In this document: one piece after another, positions 17,140 through 24,771 of the stretch
Layout of the letters: each line of letters begins with the position of its first letter
Position numbering within the stretch: the first letter of the stretch is position 1
NCBI GenBank assembly: GCA_029558835.1
Contig: JAKQDH010000202.1
Coordinates: forward strand, 62,001-126,000
Origin: Planctomycetota bacterium
GTDB taxonomy: Bacteria > Planctomycetota > Phycisphaerae > UBA1845
Direction of reading: 5' to 3'
Length of the DNA stretch: 64,000 bases
Translations under genes and position numbers: made by a program
The notes under the pieces: generated by a model
Told to the model about the DNA's origin: nothing
Seen by the model: only the letters and a program-made list of their open reading frames with translations
The model's database searches: none

Positions 17140-17820
17140 CTATACGTCCTCGCGGGGATCGATGCGCAGCGCTTCCATCCGCCGGTACAGCCGGCTCCGG
17201 GAAATCCCGAGCGCCTTGGCCGCCAACGTCCTCTGTCCGCCGGCCGTCCGGAGCGCCTGCAGAATCTCCCGTCTCTCGACGCTGGCAAGCACGCGGTCCA
17301 GTGCCCCTTCCGACTCATCCCCGTCGTCGGCGCCACCACCCGCGTCACCGACGGGTACGGCCGGCTCCGGCAACAGCGGCTCCAGCCCACCGGTGATGAA
17401 GGTTCCGTTGCCGCCCTTGCGCAGTTCCTTCTCCACGTCGCTAGCTCCACTGATGTCGCGCACTACCCCCACGACACACGCTACCGAGCCATGATCATCG
17501 TACATGGGCGAGTAGCGGGTCTCCACCAGTACGTCCTGCCCATCACGCCGGCGGATTCGAACCCGCTGCCGACAGGTGGCAACGTCCCCGTGGAATACCT
17601 GCAGCCCCGGACACAGGGCCTCGACCAGCGTCTGCGATTGACTGTCGCCGCACTCCTGCCGATCCCGGCAGCCACACCGCTGACCCAGCACCTCGCCCGC
17701 CGAGAACCCCGTAATCCGCTCACAACCCGCACTGAAGACCGCAAACTGGCGGTCGTGACCGATGACGAACAGGCCATCCCGCGACCGTGACAGTACTTCG
17801 TTGATTCCATTCGTGTACAC
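17140..17820 (-). CDS. PAS-domain protein with a C-terminal Fis-type helix-turn-helix
   Basis: 226 residues from a GTG at 17820 with GGAGGT upstream. Residues 1-130 form a PAS sensor (DGLFVIGHDRQFAVFSAGCE, ERITGFSAGEVLGQRC, TRYSPMYDDHGSVACVVGVV). It contains a Cys-rich insertion (RCGCRDRQECGDSQ ... CPGLQVF ... CRQR), which could hold a metal or cofactor. Residues 130-175 are a low-complexity linker. Residues 176-226 are a Fis-type DNA-binding domain (ILQALRTAGGQRTLAAKALG, SRSRLYRRME). The layout is that of a sigma54 activator without the AAA+ domain, so it probably acts without activating sigma54. Target genes are unknown. A promoter lies at 17905-17932. Confidence 0.85.
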   Translation of the reverse strand: MYTNGINEVLSRSRDGLFVIGHDRQFAVFSAGCERITGFSAGEVLGQRCGCRDRQECGDSQSQTLVEALCPGLQVFHGDVATCRQRVRIRRRDGQDVLVETRYSPMYDDHGSVACVVGVVRDISGASDVEKELRKGGNGTFITGGLEPLLPEPAVPVGDAGGGADDGDESEGALDRVLASVERREILQALRTAGGQRTLAAKALGISRSRLYRRMEALRIDPREDV

Positions 17821-18193
17821 GACTACACCTCCAGCCGTCGTGGCCGTCCAGAGAACGCAATCCTCGCCCTACATTGAAAGAGCCGAGCCCCGAACTTCGT
17901 CCGGATTGTAGAGGTATCGCGCCCGCCTTCAAGTCGACACGTGCCGAACTTGCGTAGTGAACGCCAGAAACGCCCAAACTACAGTGTCACTTGCATACAC
18001 GCACACACTCCCGCCCGATCATGATGCGCATGCGCGGGCGTTACCCGCACCAGACCTGTTCTCACGCCGGTCGGAAGTGTCGCGTGCCGCGCGCGCCCCC
18101 CTGGCCCGCCCCCGGCGCAAATCCCGGGCCGTCCGAATTGACCGGAGGCAGGATCGGCGCGGTCACGATCCGATGCTGAGACGGGGCCGTGGT
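17821..18193. other. Intergenic region upstream of the PAS-Fis gene
   Basis: 373 bases holding the PAS-Fis promoter and then, from about 17990, sequence following the fbp stop codon. No gene and no clear terminator recognised. Confidence 0.5.
17905..17932 (-). promoter_or_regulatory. Promoter of the PAS-Fis regulator
   Basis: Minus strand: -35 TTGAAG (17927-17932), 16-base spacer, -10 TACAAT (17905-17910). Start near 17898, leader about 78 bases. Confidence 0.5.
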
Positions 18194-19204
18194 TCAACCT
18201 TGCCAGAACGACAGGACGCGGTCCACCTCGGCCTTGCTGCCGATCACCAGCGGCGTGCGCTCGTGGAGAGCCTTGGGCGCCTTGTCGAGGATGCGTTGCT
18301 TGCCGTCGGTGGCCGCCCCCCCCGCCTGCTCCGCCAGGAACGCCATCGGGTTGGCCTCATACATCAGGCGCAGCTTTCCGCCGGGGGCGGATTTGGTGGG
18401 CGGGTACAGGAACACCCCACCACGCAGGAGCGTGCGGTGGAAGTCGGCCACGAACGAGCCGATGTAGCGCATGCTGTACTTGCCGGCTTCCGCCGTCTTC
18501 ACCCACTGCAAGTATCGCTGGATGGCATCGGGGAACGTGTCGCGATAGGCCTCGTTGACGCTGTACTCCTTGCCCGTGTGCGGCATGCGCACGTTCTCGC
18601 GGGACAGCACATATGCCCCGATCGACGGGTCGAGCGTGAACATGTGCACACCCTCACCCGTGGTGTACGCCAGCACCGTGCTCGAGCCGTAGACGACGTA
18701 GCCGGCCGCCAGTTGCTGGCAGCCGGGCTGGAGGATGTGCGCCATGACGTCGTCGTCCTTCACGTCGTCGCGCCGCTGCAGGATGGAGAAGATCGTCCCG
18801 ATCGACACGTTGACGTCGATGTTGCTCGAGCCGTCGAGCGGATCGAACAGGACGATGTACTTGCGCGTGCGGGTACCCTCTTTCACGATGGTGGGCTCAT
18901 CGTCCTCCTCGGACACCATGATGCCCACGTTGCGGTAGCCCAGGCACGAGCAGATCGTCTTGTTGGCGATGACATCGAGCTTCTGCACCATCTCGCCCTG
19001 CACGTTCCGGGTGCCGGTTTCGCCGAGGACGGCCGCACTGAGCAGTCCGGCCCGCCGCACCTGGGCCTGGATGATCTCGGTTGCCAGCGTGATGCCCGAC
19101 AAGAGCCAACTGAACTCGCCGGTGGCCGTCGGATGCTCGCGCTGCTGCTCGATAATGTGCTGTTGCAGGGTGACGATGCTGGTGGGTTCTGAGGTGGTAC
19201 GCAC
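18194..19204 (-). CDS. fbp: Fructose-1,6-bisphosphatase class I
   Basis: 336 residues from a GTG at 19204, chosen because AGGAGG stands just before it and because this gives the usual family length; the open frame continues upstream to 19420 without similarity. It removes the 1-phosphate from fructose 1,6-bisphosphate in gluconeogenesis. Visible signatures are the metal site SEEDDEPTIV, the active-site motif FDPLDGSSNIDVNVSIGTIF, YVVYGSSTVLAYTTGEGVHM, RYIGSFVADFHRTLLRGGVF with YPPT and KLRLMYEANPMAFLAEQAGG. All key acidic residues are present. A consensus promoter lies at 19269-19297. Confidence 0.96.
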   Translation of the reverse strand: MRTTSEPTSIVTLQQHIIEQQREHPTATGEFSWLLSGITLATEIIQAQVRRAGLLSAAVLGETGTRNVQGEMVQKLDVIANKTICSCLGYRNVGIMVSEEDDEPTIVKEGTRTRKYIVLFDPLDGSSNIDVNVSIGTIFSILQRRDDVKDDDVMAHILQPGCQQLAAGYVVYGSSTVLAYTTGEGVHMFTLDPSIGAYVLSRENVRMPHTGKEYSVNEAYRDTFPDAIQRYLQWVKTAEAGKYSMRYIGSFVADFHRTLLRGGVFLYPPTKSAPGGKLRLMYEANPMAFLAEQAGGAATDGKQRILDKAPKALHERTPLVIGSKAEVDRVLSFWQG

Positions 19205-19574
19205 GGATTGACCTCCTGCTGCCGTAGTTGGATGATGCGTTGGGCATGACCAAGCGCCACAAACCCCGAGCATAGGGCGGACGCGGCGGAATTGCAACGC
19301 GGGGGCGGGGGTACGTTGGCGTACCGGGCAGCCCCCGGTTCCAAAGGTGCGGACTGTGCGGCATGTTGAAGGACCGTTAATCGGCGGCTGACGCCCTGGG
19401 GACCGGTAGGGTTGAGGCACTCTACGTCAGCCCCGGGGGCCGGCGCTATTGCTTCGACGTGCGGGCAGGAAGCCGGCGGGCCGACCCGCGTGGACGGGGT
19501 GTCCACTGGAACGGAATATCCTCTCGCCCCCGACTGCCCAACCGGTAGAATGGGGGCAGCCGGGAGGACTTCCC
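19205..19574. other. Divergent intergenic region between fbp and the YchF-type GTPase
   Basis: 370 bases. It holds the fbp promoter at 19269-19297 and, on the plus strand, a TAGAAT (19546-19551) that could be the -10 for the GTPase gene, although no matching -35 was seen. Confidence 0.5.
19269..19297 (-). promoter_or_regulatory. Promoter of fbp
   Basis: Minus strand: -35 TTGCAA (19292-19297), 17-base spacer, -10 TATGCT (19269-19274). Start near 19262, leader about 58 bases. Confidence 0.55.
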
Positions 19575-20639
19575 ATGAACGCAGCGATCATCGGTTTGCC
19601 GCAATCGGGCAAAAGTGCCGTATTCGCCGCCATTACCGGCAAGGTACCGGACCATCATGCCTCCCCGGAACCACACCGGGCGGTGAGCCACATCCCGGAG
19701 CCACGGTTGAAGTACCTGGCGGACCTGGTGCGACCCAAGAAGGTGACCGAGGAGACGATCGAGTTCGTGGACGTACCCGGTTGCTCGCTCGACGCACCGA
19801 AGGGGCAGGAGGAATGGCGACACGTGCTGCCCACCGTGCGGCTGGCGCAGGTGCTGGTCGTTGTGGTGCGGGCGTTTGACAACCCCGCGGTGCCCCCCTA
19901 CCGCGGGCGGATCGACCCTGCCGCCGATTTCGCGGAGATGTGGGACGAACTGATCTTCGCCGACCTGGAGACTGTCACGAACCGCATCGACAAAGTGGAG
20001 AAGGCCCTCAAGAAGCCCAGCAAGACCCACGACGCGGAGAAGCACGAACTGGCGTTGCTGACCCGTTGTCGCGAGGCCCTCGAATCCAACGCGCCGCTGT
20101 CGACGGTAATCACTACCGACGAGGAGCGGAAGCTGTTCAGCAGCTTCGCGTTCCTGACCGAGCTGCCCATCGTCTGTGTATTGAACGTCTCGGACGACAA
20201 GGTGACGACGACGCCTCCGCTCGTGCTGCCGCACGTGGCCGCGTCGATGGTGCTGAGCGCGGAGATCGAGGCGGAACTGAACGCGCTGGAGCCGGAGGAG
20301 CGCACCGCGTTTCTGGAGGACTTGGGCCTGCCCGAGCCCGCCCGCGCGCGCCTGATCCACACTTGCCACCAGGCCGGCGGAATGATCACGTTCTTCACCA
20401 TGAACGCCGAGGAAGCGCGGGCGTGGTCGCTGCCGCGGGGTCACACGGCCCTGGAGGCAGCCGCCAAGGTACATACCGACCTGGCACGTGGGTTCATCCG
20501 GGCGGAGACCATATCTTACGATGAACTCGTGGCCCATACGGACATGAAAGGCGCCAAGGCCGCCGGCAAGGTTCGCAAGGAAGGCAAGACCTACGTCGTC
20601 CGCGATGGTGACATCCTGCAGATCCTCTCCAGTTCATGA
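19575..20639 (+). CDS. YchF/OLA1-type GTPase/ATPase
   Basis: 354 residues from the ATG at 19575, preceded by GGGAGGA; the upstream open frame has no similarity. The P-loop GLPQSGKSAVF at 7-17 is close to the YchF motif but has Gln-Ser in place of the common Asn-Val. The switch region FVDVPGCS follows, and the divergent G4 position VLNVSDDK fits YchF, which binds ATP as well as GTP. A helical domain (TVTNRIDKVEKALKKPSKTH, ELALLTRCREALESN) and a C-terminal TGS domain (MITFFTMNAEEARAWSLPRG ... ETISYDELV ... KVRKEGKTYVVRDGDIL) complete the layout. YchF proteins associate with ribosomes and stress responses. The altered P-loop suggests a diverged paralogue rather than the canonical ychF. Confidence 0.85.
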   Translation: MNAAIIGLPQSGKSAVFAAITGKVPDHHASPEPHRAVSHIPEPRLKYLADLVRPKKVTEETIEFVDVPGCSLDAPKGQEEWRHVLPTVRLAQVLVVVVRAFDNPAVPPYRGRIDPAADFAEMWDELIFADLETVTNRIDKVEKALKKPSKTHDAEKHELALLTRCREALESNAPLSTVITTDEERKLFSSFAFLTELPIVCVLNVSDDKVTTTPPLVLPHVAASMVLSAEIEAELNALEPEERTAFLEDLGLPEPARARLIHTCHQAGGMITFFTMNAEEARAWSLPRGHTALEAAAKVHTDLARGFIRAETISYDELVAHTDMKGAKAAGKVRKEGKTYVVRDGDILQILSSS

Positions 20640-20983
20640 GGTAGTGGCCGAAGTGCCATTCGACGGCACGCGCCCGCGGTCAGAGCGGCCGCCCCAAGCC
20701 TCGCCGTTGCCGAGACGTTAGGGGGTCCAATCCCCGGGGCCGGTGGCCGACGCGGGTAGCGGCAGTATTCCAGTCCGCGGGGGGTTGTTGGTGCGCCGGA
20801 GGTTGCCGGACCGAGCACGTCCGCGTAGACTGGAGAAGGCGTAGCCGGTTCGGGAGCCGCTGGGGCATCAGCATACCCGAGCGTGGCCCACGATTGCCGG
20901 CCTGGGGCCGCTCCCCGTTGGTCGCGGTTCGGGTCATGAGCACCGGAGCGGGGCCAGGCAATACGGGCACGGAGATGAGAAGC
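20640..20983. other. Intergenic region with a possible promoter
   Basis: 344 bases between the GTPase and the FMN reductase. A possible plus-strand promoter is TTGCCG (20803-20808), 17 bases, TAGACT (20826-20831). Nothing else recognised. Confidence 0.4.
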
Positions 20984-21565
20984 ATGGCGAGGATACTGGC
21001 GTTGCAGGGCAGTCCGCGGGTGCAGGGGAACACTCGGGCGGTACTCGATTTCGTGCTGGAGGGTGCGACGGCCGCGGGCGCGGTTGCCGACGTCATCGAC
21101 CTGATCGGGCTGAAGCACCTTTCCGGTTGCCGGGAGTGCTTCGCCTGCCAGGGCCAGGACGACGCGCCCGGCTGCGCGGTCGACGACGACATGCAGCTCG
21201 TGCTGCGGCAAACGCTGGCGTCGGACGTGCTGGTGCTGGCGACGCCGGTGTTCTGCTGGTCTCCCTCGTGGGTACTGAAGATGGCCCTGGACCGCCTCTA
21301 CTGCATGTTCAAGTTCGGTGACGACGGTCAGGTCAGGTGCCTGCTCGAGGGGCAGGCCGTGGCCGGCGTGATCACCGCCGGCGGCGGCAACAACGACGGG
21401 GCGGACCTGGTCGAGGAAACGTGCCGCCGGATGGCCCGCTACAGCGGCGCCCGGTGGCTGGGCGCGTTCGTGGCACCCAACCTGAAGGGCCCGGTCGCGG
21501 TGCGCGGCGACCACGCCCTGGCCGAGCGCGCGCGGGCGTTCGGCCGGCAGATCGCTCGGGCCTGA
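20984..21565 (+). CDS. NADPH-dependent FMN reductase / flavodoxin-fold iron-sulfur flavoprotein-like
   Basis: 193 residues from the ATG at 20984, with GGAGATGA upstream. The N-terminus MARILALQGSPRVQGNTRAV is the phosphate-binding loop of the NADPH-dependent FMN reductase family. HLSGCRECFACQGQDDAPGC supplies a Cys cluster like that of iron-sulfur flavoproteins, followed by VDDDMQLVLRQTLASDVLVL and ATPVFCWSPSWVLKMALDRL. Such proteins transfer electrons between NAD(P)H, FMN and partner proteins. It precedes the MttB-type methyltransferase by about 160 bases, and a role in reducing the corrinoid or another partner is possible but unproven. Confidence 0.85.
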   Translation: MARILALQGSPRVQGNTRAVLDFVLEGATAAGAVADVIDLIGLKHLSGCRECFACQGQDDAPGCAVDDDMQLVLRQTLASDVLVLATPVFCWSPSWVLKMALDRLYCMFKFGDDGQVRCLLEGQAVAGVITAGGGNNDGADLVEETCRRMARYSGARWLGAFVAPNLKGPVAVRGDHALAERARAFGRQIARA

Positions 21566-21727
21566 GTCACCGCGCGGGACCTGGTGCCGACGATCCGAAG
21601 CGCGACCGTAAGAGAGCGGACGAGATTGACCACCGGCCACGCATGCTGACGCGTCACGCTCGAACCGCGTCCGTGGTATGCGCACGATGTCGTTGCCGCC
21701 TCGTTCGGGCGGTCACGGAGTGGCAGC

Positions 21728-23185
21728 ATGAGACCATCGGTCAGGTTCCTTCCCGACGACCTCATCGAACGGATCGTCACCGAAGCCCGGACCTTGCTTT
21801 GCGGGCTCGGCGTCGAACTCCACAACCCCGGCGTGCTCGGGATGCTCGCGGACCACGGTGCCCGGGTGGACCGTGCGCGGCACCACGTCTGGCTGACCGA
21901 CGACATCATCAACCGTGCCCTGCGGACCGCCCCCCGCTCCCTGGCGCTCTACGACGTGCTCGGGGAACCGGCGCTGGACTTATCCGGTGATCACGTGCAC
22001 TTCACGCCGGGCTCGGCGGCCCTGAACATCCTCGACTACGGAACGGACGGCATGCGCCGCCCGACAACGACCGATTATGTCCGTTACGCGAAGCTCGTCA
22101 GCCGCCTGGAGCACCTCGCCTCCCAGAGCACCGCTCTGATCCCGGCCGATGTGCCTGATCGCATCGCCGACAGCTTCCGGCTGTACCTGAGCCTCCTGGT
22201 GGGCGAGAAGCCGGTCGTGACGGGCGCGTTCACCATCGAGTCCTTCGAGGTGATGAAGGACTTGCAGCTTGCGGTGCGCGGCTCGGCCGAGGCCCTGCGT
22301 GCCCAGCCGCTGACGATCTTCTCCTGTTGTCCGACCGCCCCGCTGAAGTGGAGCGACGTGACCAGCCAGAACGTCGTGGACTGCGCCCGCCACTGGATCC
22401 CGGTCGAGTACATCTCGATGCCGCTTTCCGGCTTCGTGGCCCCGGTGACGTTGGTGGGCAGCCTCGTGCAGCACACGGCCGAAACGCTCAGCGGGCTCGT
22501 CATCAGCCAGCTTGTGCAGCCGGGCGCACCGGTGCTCTACGGCGGCTCGCCGGCCATCTTCGACGTGCGCTACGAAACCACGCCCATGGGCGCCATCGAG
22601 ACGATGATGATCGACTGCGCCTACAGCGAGATCGGCAAGTTCCTGGGCCTGCCGACACAGGCGTATATCGCGCTGAGCGACGCGAAGCTGCTGGACGCCC
22701 AGGCCGGTCTGGAAACCGGCGTCGGCGCCGTGCTCGCCGCTCTGGCCGGCATCAACAACGTCTCCGGGCCGGGCATGCTCGACTTCGAAAGCTGCGTCAG
22801 CCTGGAGAAGCTCGTCCTGGACAACGAGATCTGCGGCATGGTTCTGCGACTGGTGCGCGGCATCGAGCCGCGCGAGGACTTCCCCGCCCTGCCGCACTTC
22901 GAGGAACTGCTCAAGGAACGCCAGTTGCTGATCGCCAAACACACGCGGCGCTACCTGCGTCAGGAGCACTACTTCCCCGGCCCCGTGATCGACCGGGCCA
23001 ATCGTTCGCGCTGGGAGGCGGACGGCAAAGAGACTCTCGGCGCCCGCGCGCATCGTGAGGTTGGACGCCTGGTGGGTGAATACGCACCGTCCCGGCTCCC
23101 TGACGACGTGCAGCGGGGACTGACGCGCCGCATGCAGGCGGAGGCGAAACGCTACGGCATGGATCGCCTGCCGGATCTGGTTTGA
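21728..23185 (+). CDS. MttB-family (trimethylamine/glycine betaine type) methyltransferase without pyrrolysine
   Basis: 485 residues from the ATG at 21728, preceded by GGAG. The family transfers a methyl group from a quaternary or tertiary amine to a corrinoid protein. The N-terminus (EARTLLCGLGVELHNPGVLG), FTPGSAALNILDYGTDGMRR and TTTDYVRYAKLVSRLEHL are typical of MttB proteins, and the C-terminal YGMDRLPDLV tail is conserved. The frame has no internal TAG, so no pyrrolysine residue is encoded, as in MtgB and related enzymes; the methyl donor may be glycine betaine or another quaternary amine. The corrinoid partner is the next gene. An activator (RamA) and the second methyltransferase are not in the window. 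The stop codon overlaps a 20-bp tandem repeat. Confidence 0.9.
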   Translation: MRPSVRFLPDDLIERIVTEARTLLCGLGVELHNPGVLGMLADHGARVDRARHHVWLTDDIINRALRTAPRSLALYDVLGEPALDLSGDHVHFTPGSAALNILDYGTDGMRRPTTTDYVRYAKLVSRLEHLASQSTALIPADVPDRIADSFRLYLSLLVGEKPVVTGAFTIESFEVMKDLQLAVRGSAEALRAQPLTIFSCCPTAPLKWSDVTSQNVVDCARHWIPVEYISMPLSGFVAPVTLVGSLVQHTAETLSGLVISQLVQPGAPVLYGGSPAIFDVRYETTPMGAIETMMIDCAYSEIGKFLGLPTQAYIALSDAKLLDAQAGLETGVGAVLAALAGINNVSGPGMLDFESCVSLEKLVLDNEICGMVLRLVRGIEPREDFPALPHFEELLKERQLLIAKHTRRYLRQEHYFPGPVIDRANRSRWEADGKETLGARAHREVGRLVGEYAPSRLPDDVQRGLTRRMQAEAKRYGMDRLPDLV

Positions 23186-23237
23186 GGCTGCCGGGTCCGG
23201 TCTGCGGCTGCCAGGTCCGGTCTGCGGCTGCCGGATG
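23166..23237. repeat. 20-bp imperfect tandem repeat across the MttB stop codon
   Basis: About 3.6 units of a GGCTGCCGGGTCCGGTCTGC-like sequence. The first unit is the last codons of the methyltransferase gene (23166-23185). Units 2 and 3 differ at a single base. Confidence 0.8.
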
Positions 23238-23506
23238 GAACCCCTCTCCCCTCGGGAGAGGGGTAGGGGTGAGGGCGGCGGACGTGATGACGCCCGCATG
23301 ATGCACTGAATACTCCCCCGCGACGCGGGACACGCCAAGCACGTGCTTCAGGGGGAGAGGGCAGGGCGAGCGGGTAAGCGTGGAGCACTCGCCACCGTCC
23401 CGGCCGCCAACGGCCCCCGCCCTGCCGAGGGGTTGGCGGGCGCGGTGTTGAGCGTGCCGCCGATCAGACGTGCGGAGAAACGGAAACGCACACGACGGAG
23501 TAGCCG
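23186..23506. other. Intergenic region between the MttB-type and corrinoid genes
   Basis: 321 bases made up largely of repeats: the tandem array ending at 23237 and the long dispersed repeat at 23241-23350. The two C1 genes are therefore separated by repeat expansion and may be a stretched operon. Confidence 0.6.
23241..23350. repeat. Dispersed palindromic repeat, long copy 2
   Basis: The 37-base family A core is identical to 3486-3522, and the next ~70 bases align with gaps to the same flank there. This shows a repeat unit of about 110 bases. A degraded core-like stretch (GGGGGAGAGGGCAGGG) follows at about 23350-23365. Confidence 0.8.
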
Positions 23507-24142
23507 ATGGACATCCTTCAGCAGATTGCCGGACAGTTGCAGGCCGGGGATGAAGAGCAGGTTGCGGCCCTCACGAGCCAGGCGCTGACGCAGGGCGTCG
23601 GCGTCCGCGAGATTCTCAATCACGGCCTCATCGCCGGCATGGCCGTCGTCGGCGAGCAGTTCAAGAGACACGAGGTTTTCCTGCCGGACGTGCTGCTCGC
23701 CGCCCGGGCGATGTACGCCGGCATGGACCAGATCAAGCCCCGTCTGCTGGCCGAACGCGTGCCGACGCTCGGCAAGATCGTCCTGGGCACGGTGCAGGGC
23801 GACCTGCACGACATCGGCAAGAACCTCGTGGGCCTCATGCTCAAGGGGGCCGGCTTCGACGTGCTCGACCTCGGCAACGATGTTGCACCCGAGAAGTTCG
23901 TCGAAACGGCCGTCGCTGAAGACGCACCGGTCATCGGCATGTCCGCCCTGCTCACGACGACCATGCCCATGATGGGGCGGGTCGTGCAACTCATCCGCGA
24001 GCGCGGCCTTGAGGGGAAGGTGAGGACCATTGTCGGCGGCGCGCCCGTCGACGCCCGGTTCGCGCGCGAGATCGGAGCGGATGCCTACGGCTTCGACTGC
24101 GTCAACGCCGTGGAAAGCGTGCGGAGGCTGGCGGCTAGGTAG
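23507..24142 (+). CDS. Corrinoid protein (MtbC/MtgC-type B12-binding methyl carrier)
   Basis: 211 residues. The N-terminal helical cap (MDILQQIAGQLQAGDEEQVA ... GVGVREILNHGLIAGMAVVG) is that of methyltransferase corrinoid proteins. The Rossmann-like B12 domain follows with the lower-ligand motif DLHDIGKNL, where the His replaces the cobalamin base, then GFDVLDLGNDVAPEKFVE, IGMSALLTTTMPMM and IVGGAPVDARFAREIGADAY. It accepts the methyl group from the MttB-type enzyme encoded upstream and passes it on, probably to tetrahydrofolate. A full-length family member with every key motif present. Confidence 0.93.
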   Translation: MDILQQIAGQLQAGDEEQVAALTSQALTQGVGVREILNHGLIAGMAVVGEQFKRHEVFLPDVLLAARAMYAGMDQIKPRLLAERVPTLGKIVLGTVQGDLHDIGKNLVGLMLKGAGFDVLDLGNDVAPEKFVETAVAEDAPVIGMSALLTTTMPMMGRVVQLIRERGLEGKVRTIVGGAPVDARFAREIGADAYGFDCVNAVESVRRLAAR

Positions 24143-24198
24143 CGAGAGACCGCTGTTGGCGGCCGCTTGACGGCGGGGGCCGGACCCTCGCGGTCGGA

Positions 24199-24516
24199 TC
24201 ATGCCCACCCGGTCGTCTTGCCGAGCTTCTGTTCCACGCTGCGAATCTTATCCGCCATGCTCTGGGAACGGTCCGTACGAGTCCCGAGCTTGATGATCGT
24301 GGAGATGCGCGGGGCCCCCATCGCGTGCACGGCCTCGTGACACCGTTTGATGGCCGCGAAGACGGCGTCCCACTCACCCTCGATGTTCGTGCCGTTCGCG
24401 TGAAGCTGCGTCTTCAGACCCGTCTCCGCGAGCACCTTCTCACACGCAGCTACATACGGCGACAACGAGACCCCCACGCCCAGAGGCACCACGCACAGGT
24501 CGACAATGACGTTCAC
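24199..24516 (-). CDS. MTH1187/YqgV-family thiamine-binding protein
   Basis: 105 residues from a GTG at 24516, with GGAGA upstream. MNVIVDLCVVPLGVGVSLSP, LHANGTNIEGEWDAVFAAIK, CHEAVHAMGAPRISTIIKLG and the end TDRSQSMADKIRSVE fit the MTH1187 family (DUF77), small ferredoxin-like proteins that bind thiamine or its hydroxymethylpyrimidine part. The role in the cell is not established. It converges on the corrinoid gene, with 56 bases between, and diverges from the PEP-CTERM gene. Confidence 0.85.
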   Translation of the reverse strand: MNVIVDLCVVPLGVGVSLSPYVAACEKVLAETGLKTQLHANGTNIEGEWDAVFAAIKRCHEAVHAMGAPRISTIIKLGTRTDRSQSMADKIRSVEQKLGKTTGWA

Positions 24517-24658
24517 GACTTCATTCTCCAGCTACCGGACGTCATTCTACGGCGTGGAGACGCCGCCGCCAGCTTCGCGTTCCGACCCCCGCCCTGCCCC
24601 GGCCCCCTCCGCGGCAGCCCGCGACAGCAGGCAGGACTTCCGTCCCCGCAGCAAACGG

Positions 24659-24688
24659 TTGAGCCCGGTCGGCGTCTTCCGCTATAAT
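24659..24688 (+). promoter_or_regulatory. Promoter of the PEP-CTERM gene
   Basis: -35 TTGAGC (24659-24664), 18-base spacer, perfect -10 TATAAT (24683-24688). Start near 24695, leader about 77 bases. Confidence 0.6.
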
Positions 24689-24771
24689 GCGGCGGGGTAA
24701 CGCTCCGTCTGCGCAATCGGCGTAATCTGCGGACAGGCTCCGCCGCGGAGTAACCCTGCCACCGCTGGGGT

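Noticed and set aside
21728..23185. Pyrrolysine in the MttB-type protein
   Set aside because: The frame has no internal TAG and runs full length, so no recoding is needed.
23166..23237. A CRISPR array
   Set aside because: The 20-bp units are directly adjacent with no spacers, and no cas gene is present in the window.
21980..23338. A minus-strand open frame of 452 residues
   Set aside because: It is antisense to the MttB-type gene, and its N-terminal part is only the translated dispersed repeat.
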